Made by a program: the position numbers and the translations under genes. Shown here in pieces: positions 1 to 10,582 of a stretch of 64,000 nt of DNA. Origin of the DNA: Cryptomeria japonica. Taxonomy: Eukaryota > Streptophyta > Pinopsida > Cupressales > Cupressaceae. The notes beneath the pieces were generated by a model. It made no database searches. It had not been told where the DNA came from and saw nothing but the letters and a program-made list of their open reading frames with translations. Every line of letters begins with the position of its first letter. The stretch's first letter is position 1. The DNA is taken from NCBI RefSeq assembly GCF_030272615.1, contig NC_081415.1, positions 628,471,240 through 628,535,239 of the forward strand, in the 5' to 3' direction.

Positions 1-1323
1 TTCTTCCAGTCCAGCATTTCAAGGCGAGGTACATCAATCATCCTGCACATCAAAGACAAAAGAAGTTAAAGCAAGAGTTTGTTGAAGAAGCAGATAGTTT
101 CAGAAGAGTTAATTAAAGCTAGCTTCTCAGCAACATCAAATTCTCATCAACTAAGTGTCAGACGAGGTGGCATCCCAGTCATCACTTCTCCAATCGGATT
201 GGTCCACCTCAGCATGTCCAGATTCAATGTACCTAACTCATGGGAGGTGGCACAAACTTCTATGTACCTACCCCAGCTATCTATTGGTCGAATTTTCCGG
301 AGAAGACATGTGTCCTAAAAATGTAATTTTATCATTGGTCAAGCATTAAATGCTATGTAATGGTTGTAACAAACCCTAATTAGGGTTTTCATTGTTGAAT
401 CTTGGCCATTGATCTCAAATGGATCTGAGCCATCGAATTGTATTATGGGCACTATATAAGCCCTGACTCTTCATTTTGTAAAGGCATATAGAGTTAGAGA
501 GAAGTTAGTGAATAGAGAGTTGTTAGAAGGTGATTAGCCAGTTGATAGAATAGCAATTAGAGTAGAGTAGAGAGAGAAGGCAAAGATTGTTGCCAAGATG
601 TTGTAAAAGACTTGTAACTTCATTGAAGAGATGGTGAAGTTTATGGGTCGATTCGACAATTTGCATGGTCTCTATACTTCTCATATTTGATTTCATGTTA
701 TTAGATGAGTGGAAGAAATGTGCTTGATTGATGGTGGAATTCATATATCCATACTACTAGCAGTTTGTTGATTGCAGACTTGCCTTGTGTAGTCAACTGG
801 AATCATTCAGCTTAAGCTTAACTTCAACTGTCGCTTCTTCATTGATATGCATCAGCCTGATGGTGTCTATGCCTGTAGTGATGATCTGAACATCGTAAAG
901 CTTTCCTTCGAAGATCGCACTAACCTTGTGGAGATGGTCCTGGGATGTCAAAACAAGACTTAGTTAGAATTTCATCAAAGATCATTCATTGCTCCGACAT
1001 TCCTTAGTATCAGAATTAGATCATTTCCCCACCTTCGTCCTTTTTCCTTTTTTTTTCAAAGTCCAAGCCGGTAAAATCTTGTGATTCCAGCAAATTAGAC
1101 GTTTAGGTCGCCAAGTGTAAGTCCCCTTGTGATTCCAGGAAATCACATCATACCACATAGAGCTTATCCACACGTAGAGATCCTACATACAAAGAACCTT
1201 GAAGTCATCCCGATTGATCCTTTTCGCGATATCTTCAGCATTCGGAGACTTTATTTAAGAGAGGATAAGGTACCTTTAGGTATTTTATTTTGTGTTTGGT
1301 CGTGTACAAAATACACGTCAACA
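1..1323 (+). repeat. Right part of an LTR inserted into Copia element A1
   Basis: This stretch carries no coding potential. It has a TATA box (TATATAAG at 453-460) after an AT-rich upstream part, followed by a purine-rich transcribed-looking segment. It ends in ...CGTCAACA at 1323, exactly where the minus-strand Copia reading frame of A1 breaks off. That is the expected look of an LTR whose left end lies outside the window. No matching partner LTR, PBS or PPT is visible, so it could be a solo LTR or the 3' LTR of an element to the left. The family is not recognised. Confidence 0.5.
453..460 (+). promoter_or_regulatory. TATA box of the window-edge LTR
   Basis: TATATAAG lies in a typical LTR promoter context: an AT-rich upstream segment, then a downstream purine-rich leader. 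The role is inferred from position only. Confidence 0.4.
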
Positions 1324-2918
1324 GTATCCCAATGAACTGAAGCTGGAAGACAAGATATATCTTGCCCCATTGAATCACAAGAAGGCAAAACTGTCCTATC
1401 ATCTGCATCATCAGGTGCAATAGATGATTTGATTCAAGGAGAGGAGATGGAATGCAAGACTCAAGAACAGTGTCACATGTGAGAATCCCTAAATTCAAGT
1501 ACCCAAAGTTCTCAAAATTTAAATCATCGTAAGAAGTGTGATCATGATGTGAAGAATCAAGATCATCAAAATGTGAAAAAGAGTACATTGAGTTGCATGA
1601 TCCATCACCCTAGTTGCAAGGATAGCTCTACTGTCCAAGTCTCTAATGATAACTGAATCAAGTGTGAACTCCATAGTTCTCCTTGTTGCCCCATTAGTGA
1701 TCTGATAGATGGAAAGAAGATTATTTGTCAAATGAGGTACACACAACACATCATTGAAGGAGTTATCCCCAATGGCAATAGATCCTTTTCCAATCACATT
1801 CATTTAAGTATGATTGCCCATGAAAATTGGTGGCATGTGGCAACACTCAAATAAAAAGAACATAGATTGCGAAGATGCCATATGATGAGAAGTCATCTCC
1901 CTGAGTCTAGAAGCCATCTCCCTAAATCATGACTTGTAGTAGCACAAAAAGCTTGTCCTTTAGTGTGATTCTTTCCCTTATCAATTTCCTTTTCTTTGGA
2001 GGATGAAGGAGAAGCTGAAGTAGACATTCTAGAAGGTAAATTAATTTTGTTTTTCTCAAGAAGATGCTTCAACTCATCAATATTGTTCTTGTAACAATAG
2101 TGTTCATCATGTCCTGACTTCTTGCAATATGCACAAAAATGTTTCTCCTTAAATGATTTCCCCTTACATAAGGATGAGGATGTAGAATCACTTTGTTGTG
2201 GAGAGGGTGATGGTGTTTTCTCTTGTTGTGGCTTTGGCTTAGAGTGCTTCTGCTTCTTGTTGGAGCCCTTTCCTTTTTTCTCTTGATTAGCCACCAAAGC
2301 TATGGACTTTGAAGACTTGAGAATCCCCATTTGCCTCAACTTATCCTGCTCAAGAATCAACAATTCTGTCAATGTAGAAAAAGATGGAGCCTAGTATGAA
2401 CTGCTTGTCAATCTTCGAGTATGGAAGCTAGAGACAAAGGCTACATATTCTGATGGAAGCTTGTGCATAAAATTGAAAACCAATTGATCATCATCCTTGG
2501 TTATACCACAATCCTAAAGTTGTGCTCTAAGCTCATTAGCTTTGGTTACACAATCCTCAATGAAATCAAAATTCTTGGGATCAAGGCTAGAGAGTTGATT
2601 ATCAAGCATGTACACTTTAACCTTATCAACTTTGCCATACGAGGAAGCAAATTTGTCCCAAGCGTCTTTGATTGTTGTACATTTTTCAATATGGAAGATG
2701 AGATCTTTTGAAACATATTTCCTTAAACTACCAATAGCCATAGAGTTTTTAAGAAGCCAGTCTGCTTGAGTATTAGAATCAACTTTAGGATATGTAGGTG
2801 CTGTTATTGTTCCATCAACATATTGTATCAAACTTTTTTCCATTAACTTGCTCCAAGCATCAATTTTCCAAGAAGCATAGTTATGTGCAGTTAACAAAGG
2901 AAACTTAGGTGAAACCAT
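1324..2918 (-). pseudogene. Copia gag-protease remnant of A1
   Basis: The likely start is the ATG at 2918, which opens a Copia-type gag (residues beginning MVSPKFPLL). A TAG at 2514-2516 interrupts gag; the frame then continues through a Lys/Ser-rich linker to a complete C-X2-C-X4-H-X4-C knuckle (CAYCKKSGHDEHYC, 2094-2135). A protease active-site start (LLDSG) lies near 1896. The segment 1519-1803 matches the gag-pre-integrase region (VPHLTNNLLSI). Past 1588 the frame degrades and it is cut by the LTR at 1323. Gag would package the element RNA and protease would process the polyprotein. Several stops and the missing pol make this a dead gene. Identification of the Copia gag is secure; the exact exon-like joins are not. 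Confidence 0.75.
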
Positions 2919-3697
2919 GATGAAATAAAAGAGCACAAGATCACAAGACAAGATCACAAGAGAGACTCCCCCCCACGCAAAAAAAGAAAGATAATTTTGG
3001 CACTTTATGTGTAGTGCGTATACAATGGACCACTTGCAATCAATGACAAAGTGGACTTCTGATTTGTGTTTAACAACTGCCACAATTAGGCTCTTATAGA
3101 CTCAAATAAAAAATATAAATGATCTCCAAACAATTACAAGTATCAAATGGGTCAAAAGTGACCTAATACTGAAAGTACAATGTCCACTCAAAATCATTGC
3201 AAACCGATAGTAGATTATGAAAGTAAATAAAAATTATGCACTTAAAAAAAAATGGCATTTGAAAAGGAAGTCGTATGAGCTCGAATAGAGCCTTTGAAGT
3301 TGCAAAAACGAGGATTGGACATGTACAATCACCAAAAACTGAAAATTGTGAAAAACTTGTCCACCAAAATTAGAAAATAGAAACACCACCGCGAAGAGCA
3401 CGAAAAATTAGCCCAAATAAAAAAAATTTCACCAAAAAAGGAGCAAAATTAAGCAGGTTATGATCCTCTGAAGTTTGCCTTCAAAATTAAAAAGTTCATT
3501 GGAGAGGGGCTGAATATTTTTTTAAAAATGTGCTGACACAGGCCGACATCGACACTTTACGAGTTTAAAATTGATGGTCGTATGACTGATGAAAAAATGT
3601 CGCAACTCCTTTGCATGGCTGTTCGTACGGTACGAAAAATATGATATGGACGAATCAGACAATGACATGTGGTGTATGGACTGAAGACATGGCGCTT

Positions 3698-3978
3698 ACG
3701 TGGCAAAACACGTGGCATACATGACTGAATTCCGTATGATGATGTGGCTTGCTGACGTGTCAGATCCATACGATGACTGTGTAGGTGACTGAGATGTTGA
3801 CTGAGCGGACCGTGTGGCAGATAAGTCAGGGATGAGGTGTCTGTCTGTATAGCTGAGTTAGATCAACGTGGCCGACTAGAGTGTTGACTGTGAAGGTTCG
3901 AATGAATGAATATCCACCATGTGTCCTTGACTAATGGATGTTGACTTGACACGGGCAAATGAAGACACGCCACGTGGC
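3698..3978. promoter_or_regulatory. Cluster of ACGT-core (G-box-like) motifs
   Basis: Five ACGT cores occur within about 280 bases: TACGTGGC near 3697, CACGTGGC at 3709, GACGTGTC at 3754, AACGTGGC at 3865 and CCACGTGG at 3970. In plants such cores bind bZIP and bHLH factors (established knowledge). Function at this site is inference. Confidence 0.35.
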
Positions 3979-4309
3979 GCTGTCGCACTAGCTGCGTGGA
4001 TGAATGAAGTGCCACCATGTGGCAATAACGGCTACCGAGGGCTTGGTGGGAGAGGTCTCGGGCGTTAGTGCGACAAGGGTTGCCAAAGCGCAGCAACGGG
4101 CGGAGAAAGCGAGGCGGGGCCCAAAGTGGTGGAGCAGTAGACCCGTCGCGACCGGAGGTGAAGCCAATGGTGGCCCGATCGGAGAGGAGAGCTACTGTTG
4201 GAGATGGAGCAGAGGACAGTCACTGTGGCCAAGTAGATTAGAAGTTTCCTGTGGAAAAGGGAGGCAGGTCCCCCTCTGCAAACAATAAATGAAATAGTAT
4301 GGTGTCGTT

Positions 4310-4325
4310 GGGGGGGGGGGGGGGG
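4310..4325. repeat. Poly-G run (G)16
   Basis: Sixteen consecutive G residues lie at the edge of the GC-richer leader block of A1. It is a low-complexity tract and could be prone to sequencing error. Confidence 0.8.
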
Positions 4326-4647
4326 CGGGTGTGAAACACCCCATAAAAAAAATAAATTGATTTTTACAATAAAAAAATCTACAAATTTAATAATATAGAA
4401 AATAAATATTTCTCAAAAATTTTATGTATATATATTTTTAATAAATCCATACTGTACCGCCCAAATTGGGCAAAATTTTTCTCCAAAATAGGCCGAATTT
4501 ATACTCAAAAGTTATGGAAACAACCTCTTGGATGCAATGGTGAGGCCGAAATTGCCATAAGACGCCTCCGAAATGAACATCTCCCCAGATCTGAAAATGA
4601 AAGTTCCAAAATCTCTCCAAAAAAAACTAATCAATGAAGCCCCAATG

Positions 4648-4659
4648 GCTCTGATACCA
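4648..4659 (-). other. Primer-binding site of A1 (initiator tRNA-Met)
   Basis: The minus strand reads TGGTATCAGAGC directly after the LTR. This is the standard plant Copia PBS complementary to the 3' end of initiator tRNA-Met. Confidence 0.8.
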
Positions 4660-5137
4660 TGTGAGAATTTGTTGAAAATAGCCAAGATCAAGAGCTCAAT
4701 GAATAGCACAATAGAGAGACAAAATATTTGATAAGAATGGACCGTATTCTAATCAAGATGCAAAATAAGATCAATTGGATCATTAAGAATTACTTATAAT
4801 GTAGACAAGTCTTCTTATAAAGGCAAGGCTAAGAGAAAAGAGAACACACAAAGATGACATGTGGCTCAATGAGATGCAAGGGTAGGTAGGAGAAATAGTA
4901 AAATATTCCACATGAGGTGGATCACCCACCAAAGGTGGAATTATCATCCCAAAATAAGTGGATATGATAAAGTAACAACAATATCACACCATAAAAGGTG
5001 GAATTTCTCCTACATGCACACTCCCAATGTATGCACATCCCTAAGTGTCTCATATGCAAACTACGATGTTATGCATTTACTTGTCAACTTAAGTAAGGTC
5101 TAATTATATCCTATATGAATAAATAATTACACCAACA
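4660..5137 (-). repeat. 5' LTR of Copia A1
   Basis: On the minus strand it starts TGTTGGTGTAAT and ends ATTCTCACA, next to the PBS. A TATA-like TTTATAAG lies at 4814-4823 (minus). The partner LTR is not in the window, so the outer end at 5137 is inferred from the TG...CA rule only. Confidence 0.55.
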
Positions 5138-5737
5138 CAAGGGTAGCAACATGGCCCTCACCTATATAAGTGCAAGAAGGAATAGGAAATGATGGAATCC
5201 TGGTTTGAACAAGTCATTACCAGATAGGCTACATATACTTAATTTGAACTTCTGCTTATGTTAAAGTATTATTCTATTACAATGTTTATAGGGTGAGTGA
5301 ACCTTTACAAAATTGATCCCATAAATTCACAATTGCAATCATTTCCCACACCTCCTGGGAGACGAGTGTAATTTGAAACATAAAGAAAATATACACCCTT
5401 TGATAACCAAATCTACTTAGTTGTGAAATCAGGGTCCAACTCATCACATTGACCACATACTGAGAAGATGCAACTTGAACAATAGTATTCAAACAAAATT
5501 TCCCTACAAATCCAAACATAAAACCAAAACAACCAGTACTGATAAGAATGAAGTCCACAGTAGATAGAGAGCAGAGAATATGGCACTTTGACAGGTATGG
5601 TGGGTTTTGTCTCAATTATTGCACTTTTCTTGCTTTCAGAACCGCATTGAATGTAACCCTCAACTCTACTGCTTGGCATTCCTCTAAAGGTGTAGCATTA
5701 TGGGTGAATTTAAGCTCATTACTAAAACGCCAGATGA
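5138..5737. other. Stretch without recognisable gene
   Basis: Short open frames on both strands here have no domain or repeat signature I recognise. No LTR ends, PBS or microsatellite are evident. Confidence 0.5.
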
Positions 5738-6546
5738 TGTGAATAGTGAATATGGTAGGTTGTTCCTTTGAACTTAAGCTCATGTGAGTTTATCTCTATG
5801 AAAATTCCTAAGAACACGTAATGTTCTTGTAGCTTGCTTTCTCTTTTTGGATGTTACTTGGGTCATAGATAAGCCTTTGTGAGAGGTGGTGAAATTCACT
5901 CTATTGCCAACTTTTTTGAGTAGGGAAGTAGGTAATTGACCACATCCATGTAAGTAAATAGGTCCAAGACCGAAGGTGATATTAGGAGTGTGGAGTCAAG
6001 CATTACAGCTAAGGGGCTCATCCAAAATTTGAAGGACGAAGAGAATCATAAGTAGTGCCCCAAAATGGAAAATAAGTAGGGGCTCATCCAAAACTTAAAT
6101 GCCACTACGACACATGTGAGAGACTAAATATTTTTCCTAACAATTAGAGGGCATTCGAGTCCACCCTTTCCATGTTCCTTGGAGACATAACAATTATTTC
6201 TCAACAACATTAAATAAAACTATTATAACTTGTCTAAGGTTTGCAAGGTGAATGTCTCCTAATCCCAACATCAATAGCTAATATTGAGGTCCAAGCATAG
6301 GGCACCAAGGAGAGCTCAATCTGATAGCTATGGTCATTGGTCACATAGATGTGGTCAGTTACCTACTTCCCTACTCAAAAAAATTGGCCAATAGAGTGAA
6401 TTTTGCCACCTCTCACAAAGACTTATCTAAGACCCAAGTCACATTTGAAAAGAGAAAGCAAGCTACAAGCACATCACATGTTCTTAGGAATTTCCATAGA
6501 CAAACTCACATGAGCTAAGGTTCAAAGGAACAACCTACCATATTTA
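5738..6546. mobile_element. Inverted-repeat element, copy A
   Basis: The left arm (about 5738-5961) and right arm (about 6345-6546) are imperfect reverse complements of each other. Both outer ends carry ATATGGTAGGTTGTTCC followed by the CTCATGTGAG segment. The interior (about 5962-6344) is non-coding and holds a short direct repeat, GGGGCTCATCCAAAA, near 6012 and 6078. A second family copy (6652-6678 plus 20844-21290) matches the reverse complement of the right two thirds. This could be a fold-back or long-TIR DNA transposon derivative, or two inverted copies of a smaller unit with one truncated. No transposase is visible. Confidence 0.6.
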
Positions 6547-6651
6547 CTATTTTCAATGTAATAAATGGATGAGTGCCTACTTATGGGAATCTCCATCTTC
6601 GACCAAGGGGTGTACTAGAAGTTCTTAAAGAAACTTTCATTCCATTATGAT

Positions 6652-6678
6652 GACGTGAATCGTGAATATGGTAGGTTG
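6652..6678 (+). mobile_element. Inverted-repeat element, copy B, left fragment
   Basis: The bases up to GTAGGTTG at 6678 match the outer end of the left arm of copy A. The sequence continues at 20844 after the gypsy element D, showing that D inserted into this copy. The last five bases (GGTTG, 6674-6678) are the left TSD. Confidence 0.75.
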
Positions 6679-7784
6679 TGTAGACACTTAAAAATAATTA
6701 TTTTAATTATTTTTAATTCCTCGCATAATTAATTAATTAATTATGTTAATTCAAATTCCTCTCAATATTAATTAAATATAATTAATATTGTCACTATAGC
6801 ATATGATTGATTTATTAATAAATCAATCCCTTTATTTATTCTTCTAAAAAAATCAAATCCTCACAAATCTTCCTCTTAGCTAATTAATTTCAATTAATTA
6901 GTTAACCTACATGATTCCTACAAATCATCTTCTTAATTCATTCTTCTAGAAACTCCCTAAACTCACTTAACATTATTCTTCTAATTTTTTATTCTCTCCA
7001 CTCATTCTCTCTCCTAGTCAAATTCTCCTACAAATATTAATCCCACCTAACATTTCCTCTAATCCCCCTCCTAATGAGTCGTTAATGGTTAATCATCATG
7101 ATTAGCCACAAAGTCAACTGTTTGTCCTTTTCATCTAGCCACTAGCTTTAAATGCTCTTTTCCTAGGTGAATGTAAGATTTTCGAAATCACACATTCCTC
7201 TAGGCATCCCCTCTCCCAAGGAATTTTTAATTCCTTTTTATTCCTCCAATCCCCATGATATCCTTTTTTGGAGAATTTTTAATTCCTCCAATGCATCTTG
7301 TGGAGTGTGGAGATACGAAATGCCTTTAAGGCATATTTCTTGGTCTCCACACCCTCTCTTGGACCTTGTGTGAGCTCACAAGTAAATCTTAGCCCTTCAT
7401 CTCGAATTCATTCTAGCCATCCGTTTTCCTCTCCTCTTCCTATAAAATAGGGCTCCATCCCTTCATTCAAAACATCTTGAAATCCAGTAAATTTATGCTG
7501 CCCTTTTGAGCCCAGAAAATCATCTTGGCAACTTGATCATCTCATCCTTATCATTTTTCAAATCCATTCCATTTGTGCACAACATTGGAGAGCCATCCAC
7601 ATCCAACAATCAAAGGAGCACATCTAGTGGAGCATTATCAAGGGGCGCCTTCACTTCATCAAGCTCAATCCGAAGAAGGTAAAATAGCAAGGTGAAATGG
7701 TCTTTTAATGATATTTTAGCATTCTGCATGTTTATTTCGTTATGTTTTGATCATTTGACCTTTAAATCTGTTTTCCCCTCTTCA
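6679..7784 (+). repeat. 5' LTR of D
   Basis: It starts TGTAGACACTTAAA and ends CCCCTCTTCA, and pairs with 19734-20843 along its full length. The first part is rich in AATTAATT motifs. A TATA box lies at 7441-7450, leaving about 320 bases for R-U5. Confidence 0.92.
7441..7450 (+). promoter_or_regulatory. TATA box of the D LTR
   Basis: TATAAAATAG lies in the last third of the LTR and is preserved in the 3' LTR. Confidence 0.6.
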
Positions 7785-7787
7785 TTT

Positions 7788-7805
7788 TGGCACGCCGGGT
7801 GGGAC
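7788..7805 (+). other. Primer-binding site of D
   Basis: TGGCACGCCGGGTGGGAC begins three bases after the LTR end. It starts with TGG as expected for pairing with a tRNA CCA end. I cannot name the tRNA with confidence. Confidence 0.6.
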
Positions 7806-8013
7806 CCACGTCCCTAAGAACTAACATTTTTAAAAAAAGTTTTGTGAGTTGTGAAACGCAGGTTCCAGAATAGCGCGACTGCAAAAAAAAAAAATAATCT
7901 TTTTTGCAGGTTCCAGAATAGCGGCTCTGCATTTCTACGCGACAACTCCTTATTCTTTTACTTTTCTATTTATTTTCTGTTTCTGTTATCTGTTCTATTT
8001 ATTTATAATCTGT

Positions 8014-8384
8014 GTGAAAATAGGAGAGTATGCTCTTGTCTATATAGACAATCAGAAATCCGGACCTTTGACACTTTTCTATTTTGTTTAGTGCGACTGT
8101 ATGTTCTGACCGCAAGAAAGTGTGAAAATAGGAGAGTATGCTCTTGTCTATCTAGACAATCAGAAATCCAGATTTTTGACACTTTTCTAACTGTTTAGTG
8201 CGACTGTCTGCTCTGTTAATATGTTTGAAATTTGTTACGTGCTAATAGTAGTCTGCATTTTCTTTTCATTTTGTGTTATCTGTTCTGTTTAATCATAATA
8301 TGTCTAACCATAGGAAAGTGTGAAAGTAGGAGAGTATGCTCTTGTCTATCTAGACAATCAGAAATCCAGACCTTTGACATTTTT
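8014..8384 (+). repeat. Dispersed 65-bp leader module, three copies
   Basis: Near-identical modules beginning GTGAAAATAGGAGAGTATG and including AGACAATCAGAAATCC occur at about 8014, 8120 and 8317. A fourth, more diverged copy lies at about 9304-9369. The spacing is irregular, so this is not simple tandem slippage. Confidence 0.75.
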
Positions 8385-8411
8385 TTTATTCTGTTTAAGT
8401 GAGACTGTCAG

Positions 8412-8540
8412 CTCTGTTAAATCTAGGGTTTCTGTTTGTTCTGTTAAATCCAAGGTTTCTGTTTGCTCTGTTAATCTATGGTTTCTATTTGCTTTGTTAA
8501 ATCTAGGGTTTCTGTTTGCTCTGCTAAATCTAGGGTTTAA
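8412..8540 (+). repeat. Tandem 27-bp repeat in the D leader
   Basis: About five units of the form TTAAATCTAGGGTTTCTG plus TTTGCTCTG run head to tail with small substitutions, and end in an A-rich tract. Confidence 0.75.
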
Positions 8541-9047
8541 AAAAAAAATAAAAAAAAAAAAGAAAAAAAGAAAAAATTTTCTATTTTTTTGCCATATATT
8601 TTTTTTATCTTGACTCCATTTTCCTCCAAACTTCACCAGATTCTCCGCATTGCCATTTTCCACATTTTTTTCTTTGGGGGCCTTATCCCAAAAATCCACT
8701 TTTTGAAGCCTAAATCCCATATTTCTTTATTTTTAGGGTTTGCCATAACTTCTTCCCCTTTTATCCAATCACCTCCAAATTTTTCCCATATTATCCATCT
8801 CCAACTTTTGCTTCTTTGCCCCTCTTTGACAAATTTTCCCATTCCTTCATCTCTCCTCCAAAATCTCCATTTTTCGCTTGCCTATCCCTTGGAAAGTGGC
8901 AAAAACCTAGTCAAACCCCATTTACCCATCAAAGCTTTCTTCAAATCCACATTTGTCATTAGTAAAATTTTTTTTATTCATGTTTTTCTATTCATTCCCA
9001 AAAAATAAAAAAAATTAATATTTTTGTCATTTTGTTGTTTTTTGCAG

Positions 9048-9202
9048 GACGCTTGTTGAAGACTATTTTTCCAAACTAATCAAATTGTTTTGCAAGATGC
9101 TTGTTGAAGACTCCATTTTTTTCAAACTACTAATCAAGTTGTTTTGCAGAATGCTTGTTGAAGACTCCATTTTTCAAAACTACTAATCAAGTTGTTTTGC
9201 AG
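9048..9202 (+). repeat. Tandem repeat, three units of about 50 bp
   Basis: Each unit starts ATGCTTGTTGAAGACT (first unit ACGCTTG...) and ends near GTTGTTTTGCAG. Confidence 0.75.
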
Positions 9203-9585
9203 GTTGCCTAGTTGATCCAACCAAATCTTGTGCATTTATTTAAACTAGGCACCTAGATATTAATTAAAATGGAATGAACCATTGTCTTATGTGTCTTTAA
9301 GAAAAGCGTAAAGGTAGGAAAGTATGCTCTCGTCTTACTAGACGATCAGAAATCCAGACCCTCCAACCTTTTCTTGTTTGATTGTGTGTTTACCTCTAGC
9401 GGGCCTGCCTTCCCAGCTTGCTCTTTGTGAAGGTAAGAGGGGAACGACCCAAGTGAGTACACTTAGACTTGAGGTTTCCAACTCAATATAATAAATAGGC
9501 CATTGACTACGAAAGGGTTAATGGTTGGGGCTATATGAGAGTTCACTCTCACATTGGGTGCTTAGTAAGATCATAGAGATCTCAA

Positions 9586-9653
9586 TCACGCTTGCGTGAC
9601 TACTAAGTTCTTGGTGCTTCATTGGGCTATAGGCCTCAATTGCGCTTGCGCAA
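9586..9653 (+). other. Two related GC-rich hairpins with covarying stems
   Basis: TCACGC-TT-GCGTGA (9586-9599) and TTGCGC-TT-GCGCAA (9640-9653) sit in similar flanks (CTCAAT before each). Both fold into six-pair stems with a TT loop. At two stem positions the bases differ between the copies but still pair (C:G versus T:A and A:T versus G:C). That is what a conserved RNA structure would show; with two copies it is suggestive only. Confidence 0.5.
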
Positions 9654-10582
9654 CTTCGAAGGGTAGCTCATAATGGGAAGACTTACTAAACACCTTGTTC
9701 ATAGTGGCCAAAAACTTCTAGTCATTGGTGCAGGAGGTCGGACCTCTGAAGCGGCCCATATTCTTACGGCCCTTAGTAGAGACACAAAGTTCGCCATGAG
9801 GAGTTTTCATGGGAATTGATGCTTGGCTGCCCCGAGAAGTGAGTGCCGTGGAGGGGAGCCAGTGGGGTCAAGCATCTAAGTGTTTGCTTTGGGTAAGAGT
9901 AGATGGGAAACCAATTGGGATTCAATGACTATTGTCCTTGCCAGCCTTAAGAATGTTGTATATGAGCATGAGTGTCTTTGATATAATATGCATTTGATCA
10001 CTATGTTTGCTTTGTTTGATACATACTTGCCAAGAGAAGACTAAAAACACATCACTATCCCCAAACACTTTGCAAAAACACTTGTCAAGACACAAACAAT
10101 TGTCCAAATCATTACCCACACCAAGTCCAAAAAAAAAATTGCGTCAAAGCTCTGTCCATCCCATATTTCATAAGCCTAAGAGAGAAGCTAAGAGTCCGTC
10201 ATCTCCATCAACATTCAAGTTTGTCCTTTGAAACACCAACTATCGTCCAAATCAGGGTGGTCGTATCCCTTCATACAACTTGCCATTTGAATCGATCCTT
10301 CAGGTTCATACCAAAGACAACCTAGTTATCAAATTTCTTCTAAACCATCACTACTATACCTCCTCCATCAATCATCCTCAAATTTCCTAAGTCCTTTCAT
10401 CACAAATTTCTTAAGTCCTTTCATCACAAATATCGTGTATGGTCGCAACTCGATCCCAAAAGAAAAAGATGGCTGAACAACAATATGGCATGCCGGACAT
10501 TGATGTCCTATATGAAGATCCCACGCAAGATCATACACAAAGTGGGCAACCTAGCGATCAAGATCAAAGTTAAAATCTTGAC

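Larger units (their letters stand above)
2919..4647 (-). other. Long leader of A1 between PBS and gag
   Basis: About 1.7 kb separates the PBS from the gag start, unusually long for Copia. The middle (about 3560-4290) is distinctly richer in G+C than its surroundings and contains ACGT-core motifs and a (G)16 run. Short open frames on both strands here (for example 4004-4288 plus) have no recognisable domain. The segment may be a captured or inserted sequence, but I see no TSD that proves an insertion. Confidence 0.4.
1324..5137 (-). mobile_element. Truncated Ty1/copia retrotransposon A1
   Basis: Read on the minus strand, this runs 5' LTR (4660-5137), PBS matching initiator tRNA-Met (4648-4659), a leader of about 1.7 kb, then gag, zinc knuckle, protease start and gag-pre-integrase remnants. 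It stops at 1324, where another LTR begins. Integrase, reverse transcriptase and RNase H are absent from the window. The gag-knuckle-protease order, PBS type and gag family identify a Copia element. Confidence 0.75.
7785..10582 (+). other. Long untranslated leader of D
   Basis: About 2.8 kb lies between LTR and gag. It contains three families of short repeats (near 8014-8384, 8412-8540 and 9048-9202), A/T homopolymers near 8540-8600, and two small hairpins at 9586-9653. Open frames here are broken and match no domain. Long leaders are known in Tat elements. Confidence 0.6.

Noticed and set aside
1129-1335. Short frame at the LTR-A1 junction
   Set aside because: It crosses the inferred insertion boundary and has no similarity to retrotransposon proteins.
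4004-4288. A 94-codon plus-strand frame in the GC-richer leader of A1
   Set aside because: No domain, no start context or neighbours to support it; it is antisense to the element and its length is explained by local GC content.
7167-7373. Identical 68-codon frames in both D LTRs (also at 20223-20429)
   Set aside because: They are identical only because LTRs are copies of each other; the translation has no domain and the position is upstream of the TATA box.
8589-9008. A 139-codon frame in the D leader
   Set aside because: Low-complexity Phe/Ile/Pro-rich translation in a leader region between repeat families; no gag similarity.
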